From contig NC_092257.1 of NCBI RefSeq assembly GCF_036320965.1, forward strand, positions 21,373,913 through 21,437,912: a stretch of 64,000 bases of DNA, in the 5' to 3' direction. Below are positions 44,975-57,078 of this stretch, piece by piece. The number at the start of each line of letters is the position of its first letter. The stretch's first letter is position 1. The notes under the pieces were generated by a model. It did not search any database. It saw nothing but the letters and a program-made list of their open reading frames with translations, and had not been told where the DNA came from. The DNA comes from Panulirus ornatus. Its lineage: Eukaryota; Arthropoda; Malacostraca; Decapoda; Palinuridae. The translations under genes and the position numbers were made by a program.

Positions 44975-45220
44975 TAAAGACTCGTGGTCATGATGGGGCT
45001 TATCCATATGTGCTGAAGAAGTGTTAAGTGGTACACTTACACCTTCTATACTGTTCTAAAGACTCGTGGTCATGATGGGGCTTATCCATATGTGCTGAAG
45101 AAGTGTTAAGTGGTACACTTACACCTTCTATACTGTTCTAAAGATTCGTGGTCCTAATGGGGCTTATCCATGTGTGCTGGAGAAGTGTTAAGTGGTACAC
45201 TTACAATTTCTATATTGCTC
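44975..45220. repeat. 82-bp tandem repeat, 3 copies
   Basis: Units marked by ctcgtggtcatgatggggct at 44981 and 45063, and a diverged ttcgtggtcctaatggggct at 45145. The first two copies are near identical, the third has several changes. Confidence 0.93.
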
Positions 45221-45549
45221 GTGTCACTGGAGAAGGAGGAGGAGGAGTATTTAGCGCCAAGACGAGTCAGTGATGGAGAGCATGTTTCTTGCCCTTTTTC
45301 TAGAAGAAAGGAGATCGGAAAATTGTGCTGAACTACATAATGGTCTCTCACAAACATGGTCTGTGAGAAGTGACCTGGATTAGATAGCTACCTGCAATGA
45401 AGACACTGTTTGCGCCAGGGACAACAGGGATTAAGGGAGAGAATGTCATCTGTTACAACTTTCTAAAGATCCGCTGCGAGAGTGTGAGCTCTGTTTTGGA
45501 ACAAAAGAAGAAAAAAATGATGGGTGGATTGTATGTAACTGGGCCGCCA
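45221..45549. other. Unrecognised sequence
   Basis: No gene recognised. Confidence 0.3.
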
Positions 45550-45802
45550 AACAAGCGTTTCAACCCTACTACATAAGAAGTTGGTCAAAAAAAATGAAAG
45601 GGCTCGATCCTCTGGCAGGGCGTTTCAACCCTGCTACATAAGAGGTTGGTCAACAAAAAGGCTCGATCCTCTGGCAGGGCGTTTCAACCCTACTACATAA
45701 GAGGTTGGTAAAAAAGAAAAGGGCTCGATCCTCTGGCAGGGCGTTTCAACCCTACTACATAAGAGGTTGGTCATAAAAAAAAGGGCTCGGTCCTCTGGCA
45801 GG
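45550..45802. repeat. 59-65-bp tandem repeat, 4 copies
   Basis: Units marked by cgtttcaaccctactacata at 45556, 45621, 45680 and 45742. Length varies through an A-run after gttggt. Confidence 0.9.
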
Positions 45803-45835
45803 AATTAAGAGAGAGGCTCCGTCAATGAATAAAAA

Positions 45836-46265
45836 ATTTACCTTAGAGGAAGGGGACAAAGGATCCAGCTCAGAGGAGAAGCTTTCCCGAAATGGATGAG
45901 GATACTCCCGGCGTGCTTAAGGGTTCTGTTCTGGGACCACTGCTCTTCTTAATATATGTCATTGACTTGCCAGGACTGGACCCACGTCTGAATATGTTTG
46001 CCGATGAGGCCAAGGTCATGATGAAAGAGAAAAATGATAAGAATTGCACTAACGTACAGGAGGGACTTCGACAAACGCCGTAGTTGGTCTAATGTATATA
46101 TTTCATGAAATTCAGCCAAAGTCAACTCAGCGTACTGAGGAGGATGGGACGCGGTGAAAGAAGGCCTCAGTGTGAATGCCATCTCGCTGGAAATAGCCAC
46201 AGATATCGCTGTGGAGGAGACGAGCTCAAGTCGTCAGTGCACCTAAGCTATCGTCAAAGCCGCAC
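45836..46265 (+). pseudogene. CR1-like RT palm fragment, altered catalytic box
   Basis: Starts in one frame as GQRIQLRGEAFPKWMRIL (family pattern RKQRVxxNGEFSEWxxV) and shifts frame near 45905 to GVLKGSVLGPLLFLIYVIDL (pattern GVPQGSVLGPLLFLIYINDL). Then LNMFADEAKVMM, where the catalytic FADD reads FADE. After a stop at 46081 further frames match QSQLSVLRRMG and ECHLAGNS (pattern KCxVLRMG ... YLAGN). The fragment is 5'- and 3'-incomplete and inactive. It belongs to the same broad clade as the fragment at 79-617 but covers a different part of the protein. Confidence 0.75.
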
Positions 46266-46285
46266 CTTAGAAGACTGGTAAGGGA

Positions 46286-46306
46286 CACACACACACACAC
46301 ACACAC
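46286..46306. repeat. Short (CA)n
   Basis: About 10 CA units. Confidence 0.9.
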
Positions 46307-47602
46307 TATCTGCTAGTGAATATAAGAATTGCACACAAGTTCCTACCTCCAAGAACATGCTTCAAGTTCCTACCTCAGGCTAGAACATGAACCTGCTTCT
46401 CAAGCTTTGTCACCGCACTTAGAGAATCACAAAGTACGAGCAAGAAGTTCTGGAGGAGGGCAGCAAACACTGCGCCAGAATTAGAACTGAGGTAAAGGGA
46501 AAGGCTATCTATAGAGGCCATAAATTGCCCCGTCATGGAAGCAAGTGGTGGAGTGAGGAGTAACCTTTATCCAGGTTATGAACTTGATTTATCGATGACA
46601 CATTATCACGAGATTCAGTACATGAACTCTCCGTCAGGAAACATAATTCCTGGTCTCTTCCTCTGGTCATTGTGACACCATTTCCTCCTCTTCTGGCAGC
46701 AGCAGCAGCAGCTTCCTCACCTGTCTCTTGGGCTCCTGGTGGAGCTATCGTTTCCCTACCGTGAGTTTGTCCTGCAGCAGTTGATGAAGAGAACAGATCT
46801 ACGTACACGGAGCGTCCCGTGAGGGCAATGCTGCGCAGAAGGAGTACAGTGTTATGGTTACTGCCCAAAAACTGACTCCCTCCCCCACTTCCTTCGCGTA
46901 GGCCCTCGTCGGATAGACATCCAATATCGATTACCTATGATACAGTAATGTAGCACAACGCAGGAACCCAATGGTCCGATCCATGTCGGTCTTACTTGTG
47001 CTGACGGGGGCCCCAGTGACGGGGGCCCCCAGTGTCGTCACAGACGATGTTATGAGCAGACTCCAATATTGGTCGCGCTCCGCCGGAGAGTAAGCCCGCT
47101 GCTCAAAAGCTCAGAATACCATATACTCTGCGTAACGTGGGCAGAGGGGCAACTTCCCGCTCAGCGCCATAAGTTCTGGCATAGCACATTCCATATCTTG
47201 CAAACCTTTTCGTTCACCTGTGTTAGGCGCCAGCCACATAAACAGCTGTTCATACACTCAACGTACCAGCAGCAGATGCCAGAATACTTATCACGTCTTA
47301 GAGTAACGCTTAGCACAGTCATGTTCAGCAGCTCTTCGTTAAGATAACGAGTAACACATCAGTTGTTATCATGATAAGACTCGTCGCTGTATCATCAACA
47401 GGCCTTCGGCTAAAAGTACAGAGGCGGGGGTTGGAGGGCGATATGTTAACCTCCTTACCTCTTCACTGGGGTCGGGAGCGACGGGGGCGTTGTGAACCCA
47501 CCATTAACATGCCACTGGGTTCCACACTATCATCCCACAATATTTGGTGAAATTGGCCCACTGACCTAGAAGTAATTAGATAGCGGACAGTCAAATTTTT
47601 GT

Positions 47603-47605
<3 letters not shown>
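46307..47605. other. Unrecognised sequence
   Basis: About 1.3 kb with no recognised gene. A (CAG)n stretch at ~46697-46711 gives an alanine run in a 111-codon minus ORF (46533-46868) with no family features. A short gtgacgggggcccc duplication lies at ~47000-47035. Confidence 0.35.
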
Positions 47606-47692
<87 letters not shown>

Positions 47693-47714
47693 TTTATTTA
47701 TTATATATATATAT
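47606..47714. repeat. (AT)n
   Basis: About 42 AT units, an 11-bp break (catttatttat), then 6 more. Unlike most (AT)n here it has no LINE-R, SINE-B or Penelope sequence on either side. Confidence 0.95.
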
Positions 47715-47825
47715 GACGGTGGCCTGGGGTGAGCTTCACCTGGCCCCAGGCATGAGGCCTGCCAGGGAGAAACTGCAGAGCTCTCTACCTCTGGGAGGGA
47801 GGGAGGGAGAACGAGGAGAGGCTGC

Positions 47826-47931
<106 letters not shown>

Positions 47932-47967
47932 GGCCACTACATGAGTAAGGGAGGTGTTGTCATCGAC

Positions 47968-48645
47968 TGATGATGGAGGCGCGCCCACCAGTTGCTGACG
48001 AAGGCGTGGCCACCAGCAGATGAAGAAGGCGTAGTCATCAGCCACCGATGAAGGTGTGGCCACCATAACTGATGAAGACGTGGCTACCAGCGATTCATGA
48101 AGGCATGGCCACCATAACTGATGAAGGCGTGGCTACCAACGATTCATGAAGGCATGGCCACCATAACTGGTGAAGGCGTGGCTACCAACGATTCATGAAG
48201 GTATGGCCACCATAACTGGTGAAGGCGTGGCTACCAGCGATTCATGAAGGCATGGCCACCATAACTGATGAAGGCGTGGCTACCAACGATTCATGAAGGC
48301 ATGGCCACCATACCTGATGAAGGCGTGGCTACCAGCGATTCATGAAAGCGAGGCCACCAGTCGCTGATGAAGACGGTTACTAGCAGCTAATGGAGGCGTG
48401 GCCACCAGCAACTGCTGAAGGCGTGGCTCCTAGCGGTTCATGGAGACGTGGCCACCAGTAGCTGATGAAGGCGTGGCCACCAGCAGCTAATGAGGGCATG
48501 GCCACCAGCAACTGATGAAGGCGCGGCTCCCAGCGATTCATGGAGACGTGGCCACCAGTAGCTGATGAAGGCGTGGCCACCAAATGCTGAGAAAGGCGTG
48601 GCCAACAGCTGCTGCTGCTGCTGTAGGCGTGGCTACCGAGGAATG
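47968..48645. repeat. ~49-bp minisatellite built of ~24-bp half units
   Basis: The long unit alternates gatgaaggcgtggctaccaa and catgaaggcatggccaccat halves. Outside the central block only the half unit (gatgaaggcgtggccaccag) repeats. About 27 half units. Confidence 0.9.
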
Positions 48646-49390
48646 GATGACCACCAGTTAAATGAAGATATGGCCAACCTGGCCATATCAACGGACAGGA
48701 AGTCAGTCACACTTAGCCTGTGTCAGTCAGTCAGCCAGCCAGTCATCCAACCAGTCAACCAGCCAGCCAGTCAGTCAGTCAGTCAGCCAGCCCAGCAGAA
48801 ATCAGTCAGTAAATAAGCAAGTCAGCCATCCAGTCAGCCATCAAACCAACCAGTCAGTCAGTCAGTCAGTCAGTCTGACAGAGAGCCATTTAGCCAGCTA
48901 TCGAGTCAAGTCAAGACAGCCAGAGGGGAAGAAGACCAGGAGAGGACCGGAAAGAGAAGAGAACCAGAGACGTAAAGAATGTGGAAGAGAGGCAGGCGGG
49001 CATGCAGCCAGTGAGAGGAAGAGAGGAGATGGGGAGAGCCTTCACGGCGGCGCGGTGAGAGGGGTTAGGTGCGGTGGGTTTTGGATAGGGCGCAGTGAGA
49101 GAGGGCTGAGATGGGGGGGTTGGTTGGTTGGTTGGTTGGTTGGATAGGCTGTCGTGGGGCAGGGTTGGGGTTTGAAGGTTTTGGTCTGGGTTGGGGTCGG
49201 GTGGGGTGTAGTGGGAGAAGGCTTGGATGGGTGGGCCGCTGCGGGAGTGGGTGAGGTAGGGTGGGTTGTGGTGGGGCAGGCTGGGGCAGGGTGGGGCAGT
49301 AATCAGGGGTGACAGCGTCACCGCCGCCAGCACTCCTCGCCTCCTCAGGTTTTTGTGGCAGACTCGCACTCTGCCGCCTGTCATCCCCCC
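48646..49390. other. Simple-repeat-rich unrecognised sequence
   Basis: (CAGT/CAGC)n tetranucleotide at 48717-48880 and (GGTT)n at ~49117-49144. G-rich tggggtggggt sequence up to ~49300. The ORFs of 161-242 codons here are low complexity. Confidence 0.5.
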
Positions 49391-49461
49391 TCCTCCTCCT
49401 CCTCCTCCTCCTCCTCCTCCTCTCCCCAACGCCGCCCCGTAACTCCGCCGCCGCCGCCGCC
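49391..49461. repeat. (CCT)n and (CCG)n trinucleotides
   Basis: About 10 CCT units at 49391-49422, then five CCG units at ~49446-49461. Confidence 0.93.
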
Positions 49462-50324
49462 CCGTAACTGAACCATTAGCTAGGCTAACCACCTGGCTGC
49501 CCCCGTGGCCCCTGCTGCCCAGGGAGGGAGCTCCCTCCGTCGCTGCGAACCTCCGGACCGTAGCTCTCTGCTGCATCTTGTGGCGGCGCAAGGCCAGCAG
49601 CAGTCCTCCTGGCCAGCACCTACGTCTCCCACTTGACAAGACCCGCTGGGTATTGTAGCAGACTCACGTGTAGCCCAGCTCTTTCTAACCAAACTACAGC
49701 GATAACCCATCCTTAGAACCTAGCCAACCCGATGCTCATAATCCGTTTATCATAACCTAGCCACTCTCTACCGAGTAAGGATCTGCTTTGTTTATTTACG
49801 GTCACTCCCCACAGCCTGGCCGGGCTAGACCCCATACAGTATAGCCACCATAGCTATAGCCTAGCTAACCCCTACCCATAAACCAGTTTATAACCTAGCC
49901 ACTCTATATAGCCCCCCTTTTTTTTTAAACCGAGCAGGCACCTGCTGCCTTTACTTACTACAGTCACGCCCTAGCCTAGCTGGCCTACAGTACAGCAACA
50001 CCTTCATACGAAGCCAAGCCCCGTCGTATGACAGCATTGGAAGAGCCCATCTACCCCTCTACCAACACCCTACACTCTGCAGATGTTACAGGGATGGATA
50101 GACCTATCTATTTACTGGCCGAAGTCTCACGCTATCATTGTATCCCCGGGTTTAGTCAACACGGAACTCCAACTGTCATTGGCTGTTTAGGGCCTCACCT
50201 GTTGTTATTATTGGCCGGCTTGAAACATGCAGGTCGTTACGTGACTGGCTGAAGGGGTTGTAATTGGCAGAGGTGCTAAGAGGTGTCCTGTGGCAATGGG
50301 GGAAGGGTGTAGTAAAGAGTGATG
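49462..50324. other. Unrecognised sequence with clustered CCAAT-type motifs
   Basis: Between about 50190 and 50270 there are three attggc motifs (cattggctg, tattggccgg, aattggcag) and an acgtgac motif. Repeated tagcctagc-like phrases occur at 49700-49990. No exon recognised. Confidence 0.35.
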
Positions 50325-51060
50325 GGTTCTACCAGTGGTGGTGGGTGGTGATGGTTTCTGCCAGCAGTGGTGGTGGCGGGGGAGAATTTTACCAGTGGTG
50401 GTGATGGTTTTTCACCAGGTGGTGTTTTTTTTTACCACTGATAGTGATGGTTTTTTACCACTTACGTTGATGTTTCTTAGCAGTGGTGCTGATGGTTTTT
50501 ACCAGTGGTGTTGATGGTTTTATCAGCAGCGGTATTACTGGTTTTAGCAGCAGTGGTGGTAGGGTGGGAGGATTTTACCTGTGGTAGTGATGGGTTTCAC
50601 CAGCAATGGTGGTGGGGAATTTTATCAGTGGTAGTGATGGTTTCACCAGCAGTGGTGGTGGGAAATTTTACCAATGGTGGTGGGGAATTTTACCAGTGGT
50701 GGTGATGGTTTTACCAGCAGTAGTGGTGAGGGTTTTACCAGCAGTGATGGTGGGGGATCTAAATAGTGATGGTGATGGTTTTACCAGCAGTAGTGGTGGG
50801 GGATTTTACTAGGGGTGGTGATGGTTTTACCAGCAGTGGTGATGGTTTTTACCAGTAGTATTGAAGGTTTTACCAAAAGTGGTGTTCACGGTTTTCACCA
50901 GTGGTGGTGGTGGTGATGGTTTTTACCAGTGGTGGTGGTGATGGTTTTTACTAGTGGTGGTGGTGATGGCTTTTACCAGTGGTGGTGATGGTTTTCACCA
51001 GTAAGATGGTAACAGTTTAAAAAGAGGTGGTGATGGTGGATTTAGCAGTGGTGATGACGT
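50325..51060. repeat. Imperfect ~20-30-bp tandem array, GTGGTGATGG-rich
   Basis: Loose repetition of ttttaccagcagtggtggtg and gtgatggtttt with variable spacing. Too diverged for one period. Confidence 0.8.
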
Positions 51061-51422
51061 CAGGTTTCTGCAGTGGTTCTGATATCTTTTAAAGTGGTGA
51101 TGGTACTAGTAACGCAGGTGGGTTAGGAAGTGGTGTAAGTGTGGTAACTGTGGTAGTGGTGGTTGGGATTCGAATGAAAGATCTACCTGCTGACCAGCGG
51201 CAAACCAACATCATCAAACACCTGTCCATTTATGAATATCACGGAACAGGCAGGGTTCGAGTCCCGAACTGAAGCAGGCAACCTGCTCACAGTACCACCT
51301 CCTCGAAGCAGTTCATCCTCCTCTTTTGAAGCTGGTTCGGGGAGGAATGAGGAGTACCTGGGGTAAAATTCCTTGGGAAAAAAAAAAGATAAAAAAATCT
51401 TCCCACCTAAAAAGAAAAAGAA
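51061..51422. other. Unrecognised sequence
   Basis: Contains a B-box-like ggttcgagtcc at ~51246 without a matching A box or cloverleaf. A-runs at ~51378-51420. No gene seen. Confidence 0.35.
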
Positions 51423-51607
51423 GAATTTACGCAAATGTCTACCGTTCTACGCAAATGTGTACCGTTTTACGCAAATGTCTATCGCTCTACGCAAATGTCT
51501 ACCGCTCTACGCAACTGTGTACCGTTTCACGCAAATGTCTATCGCTCTACGCAAATGTCTACCACTCTACGTAAATGTGTACCGTTCTACGCAACTGTCT
51601 ACCATCC
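51423..51607. repeat. 20-bp minisatellite, 9 copies
   Basis: The unit is of the type ctctacgcaaatgtctaccg, with gtgtaccg/gtctatcg alternation suggesting a 60-80-bp higher-order unit. Confidence 0.94.
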
Positions 51608-52027
51608 ACGACAATCACTTGCCAGCCGTAACATTCAAATGTTGACCAAAACATCCAGCATTGCTTCACAACCCGGCCTTACCTCCTTCCCGAAGCAATC
51701 CCACCTGAACCCGATCGAACACAACCGTGTACCGAGTGAAGCAACATTATCAATAAGCCAACGTAAACAAACAAATAAAACTAGCCCCCTGAAAACAAAA
51801 AAAAACAAAAACAAAACATTATTCATTCCCCTGATCGAACACAACTGAACCATCTTTCACTCAAGACATTTCTGTCGCTTTTGCCATGCCCCTCGAAACA
51901 GTGATGGCTCCACCGTGCGCTGCACACCAACAGCTTCAACACACCAGTGGATCAGTGATGAGGTCCACGACCTCCACGACATGTGTGTGTGGATACTCGA
52001 TTCTCTCACAGACCCACCCACACTAAT
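51608..52027. other. Unrecognised sequence
   Basis: No gene seen. An A-rich segment lies at ~51790-51825. Confidence 0.35.
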
Positions 52028-52936
52028 GACGAATGCCTCCATACAACCCCCTACAACATCATGGATCACGAATGCCTCCACACAACCCCCCTACAACATC
52101 ATAGATCACGAATGCCTCCATGCAACCTCCTCAAAACATCATAGATCACGAATGCCTCCATACAGCCCCCTACAACATCATGGATCACGAATGCCTCCAT
52201 ACAACCCCCCTACAACATCATAGATCACGAATGCCTCCATACAGCCCCCTACAACATCATGGATCACGAATGCCTCCATACAGCCCCCTACAACATCATA
52301 GATCACGAATGCCTCCATACAACCCCCCTACAACATCATAGATCACGAATGCCTCCATACAACCCCCCTACAACATCATAGATCACGAATGCCTCCATAC
52401 AACCCCCCTACAACATCATATATCACGAATGCCTCCATGCAACCCCCTCACAACATCATAGATCACGAATGCCTCCATACAACCCCCCTACAACATCATA
52501 GATCACGAATGCCTCCATGCAACCTCCTCACAACATCATAGATCACGAATGCCTCCATGCAACCTCCTCACAACATCATAGATCACGAATGCCTCCATGC
52601 AACCTCCTCACAACATCATAGATCACGAATGCCTCCATGCAACCTCCTCACAACATCATAGATCACGAATGCCTCCATGCAACCTCCTCACAACATCATA
52701 GATCACGAATGCCTCCATGCAACCTCCTCACAACATCATAGATCACGAATGCCTCCATGCAACCTCCTCACAACATCATAGATCACGAATGCCTCCATAC
52801 AGCCCCCTACAACATCATAGATCACGAATGCCTCCATGCAACCTCCTCACAACATCATAGATCACGAATGCCTCCATACAGCCCCCTACAACATCATAGA
52901 TCACGAATGCCTCCATGCAACCTCCTCACAACATCA
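52028..52936. repeat. 40-bp minisatellite, ~23 copies
   Basis: The unit is catagatcacgaatgcctcc plus one of three endings: atacaaccccctacaacat-like, atacagccccctacaacat-like or atgcaacctcctcacaacat. The third type forms a nearly uniform run at 52500-52790. Confidence 0.95.
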
Positions 52937-53363
52937 CGGGTCACCAGCTCGAGAGGGAATTCACAAGCAGTGGGGCCCACATTCTGCTTGGTGAAAATCC
53001 ACGCCTCACCTGGTCTGACATTGTGGACCGATCAAGAGGTCCAGTTGAGCTGAAACAGTGTACCAGGAAGGACCAGATGCCAGTACAAAGCCTCCATTAG
53101 ATCTACAGAAGAATTTCTATCCCACAGACCTAACGGATCGTTTGTTAACTGAATGTAAGATCTCGCCCACAATAGAAACGGGTCTATAACATCAATAGAT
53201 TACTTGTACTTATTAGAATCAGAAGGCATTCATTACCCAGTTAAGTGCCCAATTTAACAACATTTATCAACAAATCACCTCCAGCGATTAAGCTCTACAA
53301 TATCACCTCCTGCAATTTAAACTCTACATCATAACAACAGACAAGAGCCACCGCTAGGATCAC

Positions 53364-53365
<2 letters not shown>
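52937..53365. other. Unrecognised sequence
   Basis: No gene seen. Confidence 0.35.

Positions 53366-53421
<56 letters not shown>
53366..53421. repeat. (GA)n microsatellite
   Basis: 28 GA units. Confidence 0.97.
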
Positions 53422-53425
<4 letters not shown>

Positions 53426-53640
53426 TGATCCGGTGCAGTTATTATGACCTAGCTAACGTGGAGGGATGAGAGACGATCCCACGATTCACGTAATCAACAC
53501 GAGAACAGCTGTGCTCAGTTTGCGAGATCCCCCCGCAGCCGGGAACACCCAACCCAGCTGTCACCTCAAACCACACCATAGAGGCACCACAGGTTGAGGC
53601 ATTACATTGCAGCCGTAACTACTTGCCTCGTTCACCACCA

Positions 53641-53860
53641 ACCCTCGCAATCTCATTGGTTCGGCCGGCCGTGGGATGCGCCCGAGCGTCCCCTTCTTTG
53701 GCGCGGAGTGATTTCTTCTATCGGCGCCTCGGAATGTCATTATAACGGGTCCAGTGATCGGCTTTCCCGGAATCGCTAAACTAGAGCGGCGAGGCGCGAC
53801 TTCCTTCCTTCGTATCGGAGAGCGATCGGGTGTGACGACACGGTGGCGGGCTAGGGGTGT
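53641..53860. promoter_or_regulatory. CpG-rich patch with CCAAT and TATA-like motifs
   Basis: About 27 CpG dinucleotides in ~215 bp, far above the neighbouring sequence. It also has an inverted CCAAT box (cattggttcgg, ~53654) and a TATA-like cattataacggg about 83 bp downstream. This is the most promoter-like stretch of the window. No exon or conserved protein follows within sight, so transcription from here is inference. Confidence 0.35.
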
Positions 53861-53927
53861 GGTGTAGGTGGCGGCAGGGGAGTGTGACGAATGTGTAACA
53901 ATCCGGCGTCACACCGACACTACTACT

Positions 53928-53962
53928 ACTATTACTACTGCTACTATTACTACTACTACTAT
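53928..53962. repeat. (ACT)n trinucleotide
   Basis: About 12 imperfect units. Confidence 0.9.
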
Positions 53963-55371
53963 CCCCCACCTCACCTACCCACCCCAAGCTGACAAGACAG
54001 AGGGGGGGACTGATCTTAAAGCCTCGTTGATCAATAAACCGACAAAGCTACCTCAAAACTGTGCCGGACGCCCTACAACCAACACAACACACTAATTACA
54101 GAGTCATTTCCTAACGACGTAACTACAGCGACTCATTTCGCCAGGAGTTTTTGCACCCGCGGTTAGTTGGTTGGTTATCTGGTTTGGTCTATAGGCCTAT
54201 TAACGACCAGGGTCCTTAAGGCCGTCAACGTAAGCTACATCCACCAACCGAATTACCTTCAACGCCTTCTTCAGGTGTTGAAGATCATTCTAAGACCACA
54301 TACACTACTCGCCCACTATGCATGTAGGCGCATCATGATAATTCTGTGGCTAATGAAAGGCTGATAATCTACTGCTTGCAGACACACGTAGTACAGGACC
54401 CTGGTGGCATGAAGACCAGGGAAAGCTAGAGAGACCTTCTATCTATCTGTCTAACTGATTATCATCAAGTAACTGATGTACCAAACCGTAATGCAAGTGA
54501 GGTATACAGGAGGACACATGGAAGACAACACAGACGTCATGACAAACCTCAGATACCATATCTATATCTACTATGAGGTATCTCGGGTGACCATAATACT
54601 CGCTCACAAGCCTATGCGTGACGTATTACCTCTGGAGCCACGTACCTCTGAGAGCCATACGCATGTCTATTACCACCACAAAGAAACATAACAAAGACAT
54701 GAAAATTCTAGGAACGTGACCAAATAGGGAACACACACACACCGACATAACAAGCAAAATAACACTTTAATGGTAAACCACCTTAATTACCCTAATCTAT
54801 TTAGCATACCCTAACTCTTAAGTAATATAAAGGAGGTACCGTAGCGCAGTGTTAGTAAAATTTTGGAATATGACTAACAAAGAACGTATGCAACATGTCG
54901 TAGCTAAAGCAAAGCTTTGGATACAGCACAAGGGTCGTGCTGTCGTGTCCGCGAGTCGTATTGTTATGCTCAGGGGGGGAGGTCGTGCCGTAGTGGTTAA
55001 ATAGTCGTACTGTCGTGCACCATAATGGGGTCGTTAAGTAACTCTGTGACCCCCCAATCTACCAGTTAAGCTTTGTAGACTTATCCCACTAGCCAAGATA
55101 ATCTCGTCCCGAGCGCCAGCTACATAAGGCTTGGCTTAGGTTCGTACGAGGTGGAAACGAACTATGGCCAGCTCACAAGAGCATCTAGAGCTGATGAAGA
55201 TAGACCCCAATGCTAACTCCTGATATACTTATCCACATTCATACCGACACAGATATCCACTTAGACCGACAGAGATGTCACGGGATCAAATACAATACTC
55301 TGCCGAACCAATATCATTACATGATTACGTAATGATTACATTAACGATTAGAAAATGGATCAAAACAATCC
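53963..55371. other. Unrecognised sequence
   Basis: 1.4 kb without recognised genes. At ~54930-55030 diverged single copies of the 21-bp array motif occur (gggtcgtgctgtcgtg, gtcgtactgtcgtgcac). Confidence 0.4.
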
Positions 55372-55490
55372 CTGATGGAATCTTTCTTGCTCTCTAACCT
55401 CTGATGGAATCTTTCTTGCTCTCTAACCTCTGATGGAATCTTTCTTGCTCTCTAACCTCTGATGGAATCTTTCTTGCACTTTGACATTTG
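55372..55490. repeat. 29-bp tandem repeat, 4 copies
   Basis: Unit ctgatggaatctttcttgct plus ctctaacct, with starts at 55372, 55401, 55430 and 55459. Confidence 0.93.
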
Positions 55491-56348
55491 ATCAAAAATT
55501 ACACTGATTTCCAAAGACTACAGTACAAATATTACATCAATGATTTCAATAAGACATTAAAAAAAAAGAGCCCATTCTTTTATATAACCGTATTTCAAAA
55601 AGTAGGACAATGAGTATTTCAGATTCCATCAAAAAAAAAAAAGAAATGAAGCCTGTATACAAATGACCTCAATGGCAATACCCAAATTTTCAAATAAAGA
55701 AAATATCGTTACTGATCTTTTATAAATCGTTTCAGCCTACAAAACAAAACTATCAATTTACATCAGCGTTCGTGACCGGAATTGCAATCAAAGATTCGAT
55801 CAGCAACACAGCCTATTGTTCTACCAAACAGCTTACCTCATACATAACGACCACCCCCCCACCCCCCACACCCCAAAAAAAAAAATATATATTTCTAATT
55901 AAACACAGCCTATTACCTTGTAATACATTACCTCGGCCCTCAGCAAAAACACAGCTTTCCCAGCTACAGAAATGGTTTTGAGCGTTCATACATCAAGTAA
56001 ATATCTAAAATATGCAATACGATGAATACATCTGACATTTTGTGTGATTGGGTACTGATGCCACAAGCCACCACCACCACACAGTATGTATGTAATCTGC
56101 GTTAATCACTGAGCAAGGCACGATGTATATATAAGTAGGGAAGTAACTCCACATAAATAGGGAACTGTTGGGTCGTGTTTATCGATAATCTAATCTAACA
56201 CACTCGCATAAATCGGTTGTGGGAGTGAAAACGAAAATAGAATACACATAAAACAAAGCTAATGCTTGTAAGGTGAAATGGCACATGTGGTGTTGAGAAA
56301 ACCGAAAGAAGCCGAATTACGAATTACGAAAAGATAAGGATATAATGT
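55491..56348. other. Unrecognised AT-rich sequence
   Basis: A-runs at ~55560 and ~55630, and a C-run/A-run pair at ~55850-55885. No gene seen. Confidence 0.35.
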
Positions 56349-56850
56349 TTATAGAAAGGAGATATCCGATCTTAATTCTCATGCTATAGGTTGCTAAGAT
56401 ATAGAAAGGAGATATCCGATTTTAGTTGTCATGCTATAGGTTGCTAAGATATAGAAAGGAGATATCCGATTTTAATCGTCATGCTATAGGTTACTAAGAT
56501 ATAGAAAGGAGATATCCGATTGTAGTTGTCATGCTATAGGTTGCTAAGATATAGAAAGGAGATATCCGATTTTAGTTGTCATGCTATAGGTTGCTAAGAT
56601 ATAGAAAGGAGATATCCGATTTTAATTGTCATGCTATAGGTTACTAAGATATAGAAAGGAGATATCCGATTTTAAGTGTCATGCTATAGGTTGCTAAGAT
56701 ATAGAAAGGAGATATCCGATTTTAATTGTCATGCTATAGGTTACTAAGATATAGAAAGGAGATATCCGATTTTAAGTGTCATGCTATAGGTTGCTAAGAT
56801 ATAGAAAGGAGATATCCGATTTTAGTTGTCATGCTATAGGTTACTAAGAT
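56349..56850. repeat. 50-bp minisatellite, 10 copies
   Basis: The unit is atagaaaggagatatccgat, then tttagttgtcatgctatagg and ttgctaagat. Starts fall every 50 bp from 56351. Variation is confined to a few positions (tttagttg/tttaattg/tttaagtg and ttgct/ttact). Confidence 0.96.
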
Positions 56851-57035
56851 AAATAAATACAAACTTTCAGGAAGAAAAAAATATATAATGCCATGTAATC
56901 ATGGATTTTCTTTTTTTTGTTTTCATCTATATTACTATTGCCTTACTCACCATAAACTTAGTCGCGCTGAAGACTACAGCATCCAATTACCTTGTGAACT
57001 GTCCTTTCAAATTCACAAGTCCGTGCTAATGGATT

Positions 57036-57038
<3 letters not shown>
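56851..57038. other. Unrecognised sequence
   Basis: Nothing recognised. Confidence 0.3.
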
Positions 57039-57075
<37 letters not shown>

Positions 57076-57078
57076 CGC
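57039..57078. repeat. (GT)n(GC)n alternating purine-pyrimidine tract
   Basis: About 14 GT units followed directly by six GC units, 40 bp of strict purine-pyrimidine alternation and a strong Z-DNA candidate. Confidence 0.95.

Noticed and set aside
48911..49639. 242-codon minus-strand ORF
   Set aside because: Low-complexity translation of G-rich, CCT and CCG repeats; no recognisable domain.
51171..51260. Possible tRNA gene (ggttcgagtcc at ~51246 and gggattcgaat at ~51168)
   Set aside because: B-box-like sequences only; no A box at the right distance, no T-arm pairing beyond three bases and no acceptor stem.
52028..52936. CRISPR array
   Set aside because: The 40-bp unit repeats in direct tandem, and the variable half has only three recurring types, not unique spacers.
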